From the NCBI RefSeq assembly GCF_000421585.1, contig NZ_ATXH01000018.1:1-50669 (forward strand): DNA of 50,669 bases, in the 5' to 3' direction. The translations under genes were made by a program, and so were the position numbers. The stretch comes from Thermodesulfatator atlanticus DSM 21156 (GTDB lineage: Bacteria; Desulfobacterota; Thermodesulfobacteria; Thermodesulfobacteriales; Thermodesulfatatoraceae). Shown in pieces: positions 16,922-25,524 of this stretch. The number at the start of each line of letters is the position of its first letter. The stretch's first letter is position 1. A model generated the notes under the pieces. The model did not search any database. It was given only the letters and a program-made list of their open reading frames with translations, and had not been told where the DNA came from.

Positions 16922-17927
16922 CTTCCTTCTGGCTTTTTAATTTTTTTAACTTTTTGATGAAAAGAGGCAAGACTTCTTTTACATCAGCCTGTACTGCAAT
17001 GTCAGCCCGTTTCATAAGCGGGGCCTCTTTGTCAATATTTACTGCTACTAGCGTATCCACGCCTTGCAACCCTACCATATGATGAAGTGCGCCTGAGATA
17101 CCAAAACCAATGTAAAGCTTAGGGCTTACGTTTACGCCACTTACTCCGATCATGTGGTCTTCTGAGGCCCAGCCAAGATGGCACACAGGCCTTGTGGCGC
17201 CCACGGCTCCGTCAAGGAGTTCAGCAAGCTCAAAGAGCTTTCCAAAAAGCTCTTTTGAACCAAGCCCGCGGCCTCCAGCCACAATTACCTGGGCCCTGGT
17301 AATATCAACTTCGGGTTTATCGCTCGGCCTTTTCTCAACGATTTCTATGGCACTCTGTCGTAACTTTTCAGGAACTTCATATTTTATGAATTCGCCTGTT
17401 CGGGTTTCGTCTTTTTTAGCGGCGGGAAAAACCCCAGGCCTTACCGTGGCCATCTGGGGCTTGGTGCGTGAGGTTATGCGGGCCATTATCTCTTCACCAA
17501 AAGAGGGCCTTATCTGGATCAAAGCGCGGTCTTCCTGGCGAATCTCAAAGGCAATACAATGGGCGGTAAGCCCAAGTTTTAAAAGACCTGCTACCCTGGG
17601 GGCAACTGCCTGGCCCATTGAGGTTGCGGGAAATAGCATGACCTCGGGTTTCTTCTCCTGGATGATATGGGCAACAATTTGCGCGTAAAGGTCGTCTTTA
17701 AAAGAGGAAAGTTCAGGGTAAAGGGCCGCCAAAACGATATCGGCACCGTAAAAAATAAGCTCTTTTGCCTGGGAAAGCGCTTCTTCTGGCCCGAGAAATA
17801 TGACGCCAAGGGGGACATTTAGCTCGTCAGCAAGCCTTCGCCCTTCGTTTAAAAGCTCATAGGTTACCTCATGGATCTCGCTTCCTGTCCACTCTCCAAA
17901 GATAAAAACACCCTGGTAGTTTTCCAT
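16914..17927 (-). CDS. etfA: Electron transfer flavoprotein subunit alpha
   Basis: Alpha subunit of ETF, which accepts electrons from acyl-CoA dehydrogenase. The C-terminal FAD domain is complete: VAGGRGLGSKELFGKL, GATRPVCHLGWASEDHMIG, LYIGFGISGALHHMVGLQ and VAVNIDKEAPLMKRADIA. 337 residues. The start overlaps the etfB stop by one base. Whether this ETF bifurcates electrons cannot be settled by reading. Confidence 0.95.
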   Translation of the reverse strand: MENYQGVFIFGEWTGSEIHEVTYELLNEGRRLADELNVPLGVIFLGPEEALSQAKELIFYGADIVLAALYPELSSFKDDLYAQIVAHIIQEKKPEVMLFPATSMGQAVAPRVAGLLKLGLTAHCIAFEIRQEDRALIQIRPSFGEEIMARITSRTKPQMATVRPGVFPAAKKDETRTGEFIKYEVPEKLRQSAIEIVEKRPSDKPEVDITRAQVIVAGGRGLGSKELFGKLFELAELLDGAVGATRPVCHLGWASEDHMIGVSGVNVSPKLYIGFGISGALHHMVGLQGVDTLVAVNIDKEAPLMKRADIAVQADVKEVLPLFIKKLKKLKSQKEDD

Positions 17928-18709
17928 TAAATGAGCCCCCTTTCTTTCAGGATGCTGATCATTTTATCGACTACTTCTTCTGCTGGCCCGGAAATAAGTT
18001 CTCGTTTTCCTTTGTATTCTGGAGCAAAGACATCCACCACCTGGGTTGGGGAGCCTGAAAGGCCCAGGTACGCTGGCTCAGCGCCTATGTCCTCCGCAGA
18101 AAGGACTTTTATTTCAACCTCGTCCCGTTTAAGAAGGCGCCTGATGGAAGGCGGGCGCGGGATATTGGCTTCGTTTTCAATGGTGACCAGAAGAGGCATC
18201 TTGGCGCGTATTACCTCTTCGCCAAACTCTCGCACCCTTACCAATTCAAGAGAGCCATTTTGGGGTTTTAGGGATTTGACCCAGGTCACCGAGGGGATTC
18301 CAAGCCAGGCGGCAAGCTCTGGGCCAACCTGGGCGGTTTCACCGTCAACGGAAACCTTCCCGCAGACGATGAGGTCAAAGGGACCGAGTTTTCGGGCAGC
18401 GCAGGCCAGGGTATAGCTTGTGGCTAGCGTGTCTGCCCCGGCAAAGGCCCTGTCAGAAAGCAACACAAGTTCGTCAGCCCCAAAAGCGTATGCGTCAAGC
18501 AAGATGTTTTTGGCATTTGGCGGGGCCATGGAAACCGCTACCACTTTGCCGTCTGTTTCTTCTGCAAGACTTACCGCAGCTTCAAGGGCATAGCGATCAT
18601 ATGGATTTAGCGCAAGCTCTGTTTCTTCTCTTTTGAGGGTATGGGTCTTGGGGTCTATCTTCACTGAACCCGGCTTGGGCACAGGCTTTAAGCAACACAT
18701 GATGCGCAT
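17927..18709 (-). CDS. etfB: Electron transfer flavoprotein subunit beta
   Basis: Beta subunit of ETF, 260 residues from the ATG at 18709 (MRIMCCLKPVPKPG). A longer frame to 18805 adds 32 residues out of keeping with the family, and GAGGAGG precedes the chosen ATG at a good distance. DPKTHTLKREETELALNPYDRYALEAA and ADTLATSYTLA are typical. The start overlaps the acyl-CoA dehydrogenase stop (TAATG), so the acd-etfB-etfA trio is translationally coupled. Confidence 0.95.
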   Translation of the reverse strand: MRIMCCLKPVPKPGSVKIDPKTHTLKREETELALNPYDRYALEAAVSLAEETDGKVVAVSMAPPNAKNILLDAYAFGADELVLLSDRAFAGADTLATSYTLACAARKLGPFDLIVCGKVSVDGETAQVGPELAAWLGIPSVTWVKSLKPQNGSLELVRVREFGEEVIRAKMPLLVTIENEANIPRPPSIRRLLKRDEVEIKVLSAEDIGAEPAYLGLSGSPTQVVDVFAPEYKGKRELISGPAEEVVDKMISILKERGLI

Positions 18710-19878
18710 TATCTTGTTTCCTCCTCGTTCTGATAGATCTTTGCTAGTTCGCGGGCCAGGATATTTTTCTGGATTTCGTTGGTTCCTTCGTAAATCTGAA
18801 GACATTTGGCATCGCGCATGTATTTTTGTGCAAGGGAATCGCGACTATACCCAAGGCCTCCCATCATCTGGACGGCCCTTTCAGAGACCCACATGGCCAT
18901 TTCCGTGGCGAAGTATTTCACCATGGCAGAAGGCCCGGATATGTTTTTCGCCCCCGCGTCAATCATGCGGCAAACATCATAAAGAAGGCTTCTTGCCGCT
19001 TCAATGCGGGAGGCCATTTCTGCAAAGGTGTGACTCACAGCCTGGAAGTTATAAACTGGCTGGCCAAATTGGATACGTCTTTTGGTGTGAAGCAAAGAAA
19101 CTTCCATGGCTCCCTGGGCAAGCCCAATGGCCTGGGCGGCGACTCCAGGGCGTGCGATATCAAGAGATTTTACCGCAAGGATAAAACCCATGCCCTCGCG
19201 GCCAATCAAGCGCTCTTTCGGTATACGGCAATCCATGAGTAAAATTTCTGTGGTGGCTGAGGCGCGAAGCCCCATCTTTTTTTCTTTTTTTCCCGGCACA
19301 AGCCCCGGGTCGTTTTTGTGCACGATAAAAGCGCTTGCGCCACGCGGGCCTTTTTTAGGGTCCGTCAAAGCAATGATTACGTAAATGTCAGCAATGCCGC
19401 CGTTTGTTATCCAGGCCTTAACCCCGTTAAGCACGTAATAATCACCGTCTTTGCGCGCAGTGGTCTTGATAGCGGCAGCGTCTGAGCCAGCCTGAGGCTC
19501 GGTAAGGGCAAAGGCGCAAAGGGCTTCCCCTTTAGCGATGAGCGGTAAGTATTTTTCTTTTTGGGCTTTGGTGCCTCCCACAAGTAGCGGAAGCGCCCCC
19601 AAGCATCCTGCCGCAAAAGTAGTGGCTACTCCCGGGCAGTATTTGGAAATTGTTTCCATGGCAAGGCAGGTTTCTGTGGAGCCAAAACCAAGGCCACCGT
19701 ATTCCTTTGGGATAAGCAAGCCAAAAAGATCTGCCTTGGCCATGGCGCGAATAGGCATGGGGTCAAAGCGTTCTTCTTCATCCCACTCAATTGCATGGGG
19801 AGCAATGTAGTTGCGACCGATATACTCTGCAACTTCAACGATAACTTCCTGTTCTTTGGTGAGTTTTCTTGTAATCAT
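18709..19878 (-). CDS. Acyl-CoA dehydrogenase
   Basis: FAD enzyme that forms trans-2-enoyl-CoA and passes electrons to ETF. Signatures CAFALTEPQAGSDAAAIKT and QMMGGLGYSRD are present; the catalytic base is Glu364 in YEGTNEIQ, as in short/medium-chain enzymes. 389 residues. Chain-length range cannot be told. It follows tolB by 26 bp and begins the acd-etfBA unit. In anaerobes such sets can run in the butyryl-CoA direction or in beta-oxidation. Confidence 0.94.
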   Translation of the reverse strand: MITRKLTKEQEVIVEVAEYIGRNYIAPHAIEWDEEERFDPMPIRAMAKADLFGLLIPKEYGGLGFGSTETCLAMETISKYCPGVATTFAAGCLGALPLLVGGTKAQKEKYLPLIAKGEALCAFALTEPQAGSDAAAIKTTARKDGDYYVLNGVKAWITNGGIADIYVIIALTDPKKGPRGASAFIVHKNDPGLVPGKKEKKMGLRASATTEILLMDCRIPKERLIGREGMGFILAVKSLDIARPGVAAQAIGLAQGAMEVSLLHTKRRIQFGQPVYNFQAVSHTFAEMASRIEAARSLLYDVCRMIDAGAKNISGPSAMVKYFATEMAMWVSERAVQMMGGLGYSRDSLAQKYMRDAKCLQIYEGTNEIQKNILARELAKIYQNEEETR

Positions 19879-19904
19879 CCACTTCCTCCGGTCTTGCTAC
19901 GCGA

Positions 19905-21143
19905 TCAATACATGCGCGCCCAGGATGGAAAAAGCATTTTCCCCGGGCGATAAAGGCGTTTGGTAGCTCCATTTGCCAGCAAAAGATAAAGGCCTTCTTT
20001 GCCCTGGGCCATAATCAGCCTTCCATTCGGCGAAAAATAAGGGGCCTCAAAACTATTAGTCCCATCGGTTATTTGTATCGGTTCTCCACCTTCTGGATCA
20101 ATAGTAAAAATAGAAAAAATGCCGCCTTTCATGCTGGCATAGACAATGCGGTCCCCAGTAGGAGACCAGCAAGGTGAGGTGTTATACTTACCCTGAAAAG
20201 TGAGTCTTCGCACCCCTTTGGTAGCAAGGTTTAAGATATAAATTTGAGGCGAGCCGGTTCTGTCAGAGACAAAAGCAATTTCCCTGCCATCAGGGGAAAA
20301 GCTTGCTCCGGTGTTTACCCCTTCGCCGTGGGTTAGTCTTTTTAAGATTTTTCCGTTGAGATTGATAAGATAGAGGTCAACCGAGCCGTCTTTGCTAAGG
20401 GTTACCACGAGTTTGTCTCCGGAGGGAGCCCAAGCAGGCGAAGCGTTGAGCCCGGGAAAGCGGCAGATAATCCGCCGCTTTCCAGTGGTAAGGTCAATCA
20501 TTTGGATGCTTGGACGGTGGTTTTCATAATACACAAAGGCTACTTTACGCCCATCCGGGGAAAGCCTGGGGTGTAAGATCAGTTCGCCTTTTAGAAGCGC
20601 AATGCGCTGGTAGCCGTCAAAATCCTGGACATAAAGGGTATCTTGCCAGCCATGGCGGGCCACGTAAACCACCCTGCTCATGGCCACCCCAGGCACTCCC
20701 AGCATCTCGTTAATGGCAAGGTCTGCAAAACGATGAACCATATAACGGGCTGAGGAACTGGGTCCTCGATATCCCCTTGCCAGAACGGTTTTCCCTTCTA
20801 CCATATCAACAAGGCGAAAGGCTGCCTGAAGGTGGCGTGCCCCAAGGCTTATCTCACCGCTTATAAGCCAGTCTACCCCAAGGGAGGCAAAAAGCTCGGT
20901 TTCATTTAGTTTTAGGCCCTCTCCCAGCACGTTGAAAACAAGGTGAAGTTCAAGGTCCTGCCGCATTACATCGGCCATTTCACGCGCAAGGGGCAAAGGG
21001 CCCTCAAATTCAGGCACTGCCACCGGGATTTTAATAAGCTCTGCCCCGGTGATCTCAAGCTTGGCCTCCTGGGCAAGTGCCCTTGAGCCACAGAGAAGCC
21101 AGAGCAAGACAATAAGAACCGTTAATTTGTAAAAGAGTCTCAT
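19905..21143 (-). CDS. tolB: Tol-Pal system protein TolB
   Basis: Periplasmic beta-propeller of the Tol system, which keeps the outer membrane attached during division. Signal peptide (LTVLIVLLWLLCGSRALA, cleavage near residue 25), an N-terminal domain to about 170, then WD40-like blades (HPRLSPDGRKVAFVY, SPAWAPSGDKLVVT, GASFSPDGREIAFVSD, SPCWSPTGDRIVYAS, APYFSPNGRLIM). 412 residues. It is 10 bp behind the TolA-like gene. Pal, TolQ and CpoB are not in the window. Confidence 0.93.
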   Translation of the reverse strand: MRLFYKLTVLIVLLWLLCGSRALAQEAKLEITGAELIKIPVAVPEFEGPLPLAREMADVMRQDLELHLVFNVLGEGLKLNETELFASLGVDWLISGEISLGARHLQAAFRLVDMVEGKTVLARGYRGPSSSARYMVHRFADLAINEMLGVPGVAMSRVVYVARHGWQDTLYVQDFDGYQRIALLKGELILHPRLSPDGRKVAFVYYENHRPSIQMIDLTTGKRRIICRFPGLNASPAWAPSGDKLVVTLSKDGSVDLYLINLNGKILKRLTHGEGVNTGASFSPDGREIAFVSDRTGSPQIYILNLATKGVRRLTFQGKYNTSPCWSPTGDRIVYASMKGGIFSIFTIDPEGGEPIQITDGTNSFEAPYFSPNGRLIMAQGKEGLYLLLANGATKRLYRPGKMLFPSWARMY

Positions 21144-21153
21144 AGCGTTTTTT

Positions 21154-21936
21154 TCACTTCATTTTGAATATTGCAGGTAGCTTAAGATATTTTCCCGGTG
21201 CTGGCAAAGGGTTAGCGCGTTTTAAAGTGGCTGCGACAGCTTCGTCAAAAAGGGGTTCTCCTGAACGCCTTAGAAAACGCCAGGAAATAATCCTGCCACT
21301 TGGGGCAATTTCTATTTCTACCTCAGCGCTGAGATCAGGCTTATCACGCAGGATCTCAGGAACAGCCCAAAAGTTCATAATGTGTGCGGCAAGGCGTCTG
21401 GTGAGCTCTGCGGAAATACCATCGCCAAGGGATAGGCCGCCAGGGCTTGTTTCCTCGGCCTTTTTAAGGGCGGAAATCTTTTCGGCAAGCCTTTTTTCTT
21501 CTGCTTTGGCCTTAAGAGCAGCAAGCCTTTGAGCAAGCAATTTTTCTTCGTTAAGTTCTCTCTTTGGTGGCGAAGAGGCCTTTTTCACAGGGGCTTTTTT
21601 GGGTGCCTTTCGGGCTTTTAGGGTTTTCTGTTTTTTTGCGGGAGTTTTCGAAGTGAGGTGCTTTTTTACGGTTTTTTGAGCTACGATTTTTTTCTTTTGA
21701 GGTTTGGGCTGTATTTTTTGGGAGACTTCTTTGGTCTGGGGGGTAAGTTTTTTCTTAATTTGTGCGGCTTTGGTTTTTGTCTCCGAGGGGGAGGGCAGGG
21801 CGATACTTTTTAAATTCAGGCGGATAATGTTTTCTTTGGGGGTGTAAGGCCTGTTGGCAAGCATAAGGCCTGTAAAGAATGCCAAGTGTATGAAAAGGGA
21901 AAAGAAAAGGGCCGTGGTCCAGTTAGTAGTTTTCAT
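21154..21936 (-). CDS. TolA / TonB-like energy transducer
   Basis: 260-residue protein with one N-terminal membrane helix (TALFFSLFIHLAFFTGLML), a long Lys/Pro/Ala-rich periplasm-spanning linker (about 45-170) and a C-terminal TonB/TolA-type domain ending FDEAVAATLKRANPLPAPGKY. Between tolR and tolB it should be TolA: it spans the periplasm to link TolQR energy to TolB/Pal. By sequence alone TonB is possible; gene order decides. Four-bp overlap with the upstream gene. Confidence 0.85.
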   Translation of the reverse strand: MKTTNWTTALFFSLFIHLAFFTGLMLANRPYTPKENIIRLNLKSIALPSPSETKTKAAQIKKKLTPQTKEVSQKIQPKPQKKKIVAQKTVKKHLTSKTPAKKQKTLKARKAPKKAPVKKASSPPKRELNEEKLLAQRLAALKAKAEEKRLAEKISALKKAEETSPGGLSLGDGISAELTRRLAAHIMNFWAVPEILRDKPDLSAEVEIEIAPSGRIISWRFLRRSGEPLFDEAVAATLKRANPLPAPGKYLKLPAIFKMK

Positions 21937-22337
21937 GTCCTTTCAGGCTTTGTCACCAAGCCTACACTTTCAAAACCTGCTTTTTTAACTTCAGCAAGCA
22001 CCTTGGCCACCACTCCATAAGGGCAGCGCTTGTCTGCTTTGATATTTATGTCTTTTTTTAAGCCAGCCTTTTTTGTTTGCGCAAGGAACTTACCAAGGGC
22101 ACTTAAAGCGATTTTTTTATTTCCCACAAAGACCTCGCCTTTGGCGTTAATCACAATAAGAAGGGGCTCTTTTTGTTTTAAGTCTCCTGCCTTGGTCTGG
22201 GGAAGGTCAACCTCAAGGCCGGTGGAAAGAAGAGGGGCTGTAATCATAAAAATAATTAGCAGCACCAACATCACATCCACCAGGGGGGTGACGTTTATGT
22301 CAGCCACAAGTCCTTTTTTATTCCCGGTCATTTTCAT
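21933..22337 (-). CDS. tolR: ExbD/TolR-family protein
   Basis: Inner-membrane proton-channel partner of TolQ/ExbB. One helix near residues 18-38 (VTPLVDVMLVLLIIFMITAP) carries Asp21, the proton-transducing residue. The periplasmic part has VDLPQT and DINIKADKRCPYGVVAKVL. 134 residues. It overlaps maf by 20 bp. No ExbB/TolQ gene is beside it, which is unusual because the two are normally neighbours. Confidence 0.9.
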   Translation of the reverse strand: MKMTGNKKGLVADINVTPLVDVMLVLLIIFMITAPLLSTGLEVDLPQTKAGDLKQKEPLLIVINAKGEVFVGNKKIALSALGKFLAQTKKAGLKKDINIKADKRCPYGVVAKVLAEVKKAGFESVGLVTKPERT

Positions 22338-22932
22338 AAAAGGTGATAACTTTTAAGGCCAAAAGGTCTTCCACCACTTCTTTTAGCGGAAGTCCGATTA
22401 CGTTTGTTACCGAGCCTGCTACCCTTTCAACCATATAAGAGGCCATGCCCTGGATGGCATAAGCCCCTGCCTTGTCCCACGGCTCTTGGGTATTAAGGTA
22501 AGCTAAAATTTCTTTTTCAGCTAGCTTTTTAAAATAAACTTCGGTTTTAACGATATTTTCGCGCTGCCCTTGAGGCCCGAAAAGGGCATAAGCCGTATAA
22601 ACTTCGTGAGCTCTGCCAGAAAGGAGTTCAAGCATTTCCTTGGCATGAAGGTAATCTTTTGGTTTCCCGAGGATTTTCCCTTCACATACCACAATAGTAT
22701 CAGCCGCAAGCACAAAACATTCTTCTTGAAGGCGACTCAGCACTTCTTTTGCCTTAAGATTTGCAAGTTTTAAGGCGTATCTTTCTGGGGAGACACCCTC
22801 AGGAGGGGGTTCTTTTAGCTTGGCAGGGTTTACAGAAAACGCTATGCCTAATTGCTCGAGAAGTTCTTTTCTACGAGGACTTTGCGAGGCAAGGATTAAT
22901 TTTTTTAAATTCCGAAAAATTCTTCGGCGCAT
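22318..22932 (-). CDS. maf: Maf-family nucleotide pyrophosphatase
   Basis: Hydrolyses non-canonical or excess nucleoside triphosphates (dTTP/UTP type) to monophosphates. LILASQSPRRKELLEQLGI is the Maf signature (residues 12-30); ADTIVVCEGKILGKP holds the catalytic Asp. 204 residues. The ATG at 22932 adds about ten residues before the usual start and lies inside tatD (28-bp overlap); a slightly later start is possible. Confidence 0.92.
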   Translation of the reverse strand: MRRRIFRNLKKLILASQSPRRKELLEQLGIAFSVNPAKLKEPPPEGVSPERYALKLANLKAKEVLSRLQEECFVLAADTIVVCEGKILGKPKDYLHAKEMLELLSGRAHEVYTAYALFGPQGQRENIVKTEVYFKKLAEKEILAYLNTQEPWDKAGAYAIQGMASYMVERVAGSVTNVIGLPLKEVVEDLLALKVITFYENDRE

Positions 22933-23672
22933 TTGGTAGTGGCCTCAGCGCACTTTTCAAAAGAGATGTTTTTTAGTTCTGCTATTTTTTCGACCACGTA
23001 GCGCACAAAAGCGGGTTCGTTTCTTTTGCCACGATGAGGCACCGGGGTAAGAAAAGGACAATCTGTCTCAGCCATGATGCGGTCAAGAGGAGCAAAACGC
23101 ACTACCTCGCGGACATTTTCCCCCTTAGGAAAGGTGATGATCCCGGTAAAAGAAAGAAAACCTCCAAGGTCAAGGATTTTTCGGGCTTCACTTACCGTGC
23201 CTGCATAGCAATGAAAGACGAATTTTTCCGGTAGTTCTTCCTTTAAAACTTCAAGGATATCGGGATACGCCTCACGTGAGTGTATTACCACCGGAAGCTT
23301 GAATTCACGGGCAAGGGCAAGCTGGCGGGCAAAATGTTCTTTTTGAAGCTCACGAGGGCTATATTCTTTGGCATAATCAAGGCCGATTTCTCCCACCGCA
23401 ACAATTTTTTCGTCGGCAAGCAGGGCCTTAAGGGTATCATAAGTGGCGCTGTTTACCTTTTTGACTTCATGGGGGTGAATGCCTGCGGTGGCAAAAAGGC
23501 CTTCGTATTCTCTGGCAAGCTCAAGGGCCCTGATAGAGGTTTTTATCTCAATTCCTACGTTTATGATTTTTTCCACGTGGCCTTCTTTGGCCCGAGCGAT
23601 CACTTCTGGCAAGTCTTTTTTATAAGAACCCGGCAGATTTAAATGTGCGTGGGTGTCTATGAGTTTAGCCAT
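22905..23672 (-). CDS. tatD: TatD-family metal-dependent hydrolase
   Basis: TIM-barrel DNase/hydrolase, 255 residues. Metal ligands: DTHAHLN (His7, His9), GEIGLDYAKE, PVVIHSREAYPD, FHCYAGT and AETDCPFLTP. It is the first gene of the leftward 13-kb string; its promoter should lie in 23673-23758. The family is conserved, but the cellular substrate is uncertain. Confidence 0.93.
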   Translation of the reverse strand: MAKLIDTHAHLNLPGSYKKDLPEVIARAKEGHVEKIINVGIEIKTSIRALELAREYEGLFATAGIHPHEVKKVNSATYDTLKALLADEKIVAVGEIGLDYAKEYSPRELQKEHFARQLALAREFKLPVVIHSREAYPDILEVLKEELPEKFVFHCYAGTVSEARKILDLGGFLSFTGIITFPKGENVREVVRFAPLDRIMAETDCPFLTPVPHRGKRNEPAFVRYVVEKIAELKNISFEKCAEATTKCAEEFFGI

Positions 23673-23692
23673 GGCCTAAATGATAACGCGTC

Positions 23693-23778
23693 TAGCTTGC
23701 GCGTAAACGCCCTGAAATCAAAAAACAGCCTTTACCACGAGGCTCCCTTACAGCTGGGTTAGCTTGCGCGCAAATGCC
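23693..23778. repeat. Imperfect direct repeat at the 3' end of the ABC permease gene
   Basis: TAGCTTGCGCGTAAACGCC at 23693-23711 and TAGCTTGCGCGCAAATGCC at 23760-23778: 17 of 19 bases identical, 67 bases apart. The right copy is the last codons and stop of the permease; the left copy lies in the gap before tatD. It may be a short tandem duplication of the gene end. Confidence 0.5.
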
Positions 23779-24568
23779 TCCAAAGAAAACAAAAACTAAA
23801 AATAATTCCCGCGCAAAGGACAATGGCTCCTGAGGCTGGAAGATTAAAAATCCAGGCACTTATAATTCCGAAAAGGGTGCTTGCTATCCCAAATAAAGCC
23901 GCAAGAAAAACACAAACACGGAAACTCGGGCTTACTTGAAGGGCCGCTGCTGCAGGGATTACTAAAAGCGCTGAAACAAGCAAAAGACCTACGATTTTCA
24001 TGCCGATCACTACCGTGATGGCGGTGAGCACTGCGAGCAAAGCATCGAAAAAACCTACGGGAAGCCCGCCAGCCCTTGCGCTTTCTTCGTCAAAAGTGGT
24101 GTAAAGAAGTTCATGGTAAAAAAGCACGATAGAAACAATCACGATGAGGGCAAGCGCTACTGAACTGTAAAGCTCAAAGTGGCTTACCGCCAGGATATTT
24201 CCGAACAAAAAGGAAAGAAGCGTCACGTTGAAATGATTGCTAAGGGAGGCCAGGATAATACCCAGGGCCATCCCAAGGCTTGAGAGAATAGCAATGGCTG
24301 TGTCTCCGTAAAGCCCAGCTCGTTCGCGAACTTTTAAAATCAAAAAGGCCGCCAACGCGGAGATTAAGAGGGCAACAGGAAAAGGAGCAAGGTTAAACAA
24401 AAGCGCCAGGGCCACGCCCGCAAAGGCAATATGAGTTAGCCCGTGGCCCATCATGGCGTCTTTTCTCAAGATGAGAAAGAGCCCCAAAAGGGCAGCGGCA
24501 CACGAAAGAAACGTCCCTGCAACAAGGGCGCGTCTGAAAAAGTCGTATTGAAAAATTTCCCCTAACAT
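23759..24568 (-). CDS. Metal ABC transporter permease (ZnuB/MntB type)
   Basis: Integral membrane subunit of a zinc/manganese/iron ABC importer, family ABC-3, 269 residues with about eight or nine helices. Conserved block MMGHGLTHIAFAGVALA and TFDEESARAGGLPVGFFD match the family. I start it at ATG 24568, which overlaps the ATPase stop (TAATG); the longer frame to 24631 reads back into the ATPase gene. No substrate-binding protein is adjacent. Confidence 0.9.
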   Translation of the reverse strand: MLGEIFQYDFFRRALVAGTFLSCAAALLGLFLILRKDAMMGHGLTHIAFAGVALALLFNLAPFPVALLISALAAFLILKVRERAGLYGDTAIAILSSLGMALGIILASLSNHFNVTLLSFLFGNILAVSHFELYSSVALALIVIVSIVLFYHELLYTTFDEESARAGGLPVGFFDALLAVLTAITVVIGMKIVGLLLVSALLVIPAAAALQVSPSFRVCVFLAALFGIASTLFGIISAWIFNLPASGAIVLCAGIIFSFCFLWRHLRAS

Positions 24569-25311
24569 TAGTGCCTGTGGATTACCAAATGATGGTCGCC
24601 AATTATTTGTAGAAGTCTTGGTGATGAACAAAATTCCTCATGGGTGCCATGATAAACCAGACGTCTGTTAAGGCAAGCTACCTGTTTGACATGTTTGTTC
24701 ACGATGCCTATGTCATGGGTAACGATAACAATAGTAAGACCTTTTTGGTTTAACTCCCCAAGTAAGTCGTAAAATCGTTCCTGGGCAGCAGCGTCAATGC
24801 CCGTGGTGGGTTCATCAAGAATAAGAATGTCTGGTTCACTCACCAGGGCTCTGGCAATAAAAACTCGTTGCTGTTGGCCACCTGAAAGCTGGGACATGCG
24901 GCGTGAAAGAAAGCCCTCCATTTCCATTTTTCGTAAGGCGCTAACAATTTTTTCATGATCTTTTTTGGTTATAAAACGCGGAAATTTTTTCTTAGGAAGA
25001 AGGCCAAAGGCAACGACTTCTTCTACGGCAAGGGGAAATACCGGATCTACAAGTGCGGTGGCCCTTTGAGGCACATACCCAAGGCGCCATTTTTCCGTAA
25101 ATTTTTCAATTGGTTGACCAAAAAGACGTATTTCTCCTTTTTGAGGTTTTAATAAGCCTAAAATGCATTTTAAAAGAGTGGATTTGCCCGAGCCGTTGGG
25201 GCCAAGGATAGCAAGGTAGTCTCCCTGGTTGACAGAAAACGTTATGTCTTCAAGGACCAGGCGGTTCCCATACCAGAAAAAGAGGTTTTTCACCTCAATA
25301 AGTGAACGCAT
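24568..25311 (-). CDS. Metal ABC transporter ATP-binding protein (ZnuC type)
   Basis: ATPase of the same importer, 247 residues. Walker A GPNGSGKST (37-45), signature LSGGQQQR near 143, Walker B ILILDEPTTGID, and the switch His in VTHD. The closest functional class is zinc/manganese uptake (ZnuC/MntB). A 213-bp gap upstream should hold its promoter, but I find no clear Zur/Fur-type palindrome there. Confidence 0.92.
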   Translation of the reverse strand: MRSLIEVKNLFFWYGNRLVLEDITFSVNQGDYLAILGPNGSGKSTLLKCILGLLKPQKGEIRLFGQPIEKFTEKWRLGYVPQRATALVDPVFPLAVEEVVAFGLLPKKKFPRFITKKDHEKIVSALRKMEMEGFLSRRMSQLSGGQQQRVFIARALVSEPDILILDEPTTGIDAAAQERFYDLLGELNQKGLTIVIVTHDIGIVNKHVKQVACLNRRLVYHGTHEEFCSSPRLLQIIGDHHLVIHRH

Positions 25312-25524
25312 CCCTCAACTTAAAACACGCAAACTGGTCTTTTTCAATTCTTTTGTGGCTATTAACCGTTATGAGCGATTACTACAACGAAAACAAGAAA
25401 AAAGTGTTGTGGGAAAAGGCCTACTGGCCTGTCCCTATTGCGGTTTTAAAAGTGGATAATAAGGGCGATAGGGCTGTGGGGCAGTCCATACGGCCTAACC
25501 TCTTGCTTGGTGCAACCAGTCTGG

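Noticed and set aside
25421-25440. AGGCC-AGTA-GGCCT hairpin with four T as a speB terminator
   Set aside because: Only a 5-bp stem and a short T run; too weak to list.
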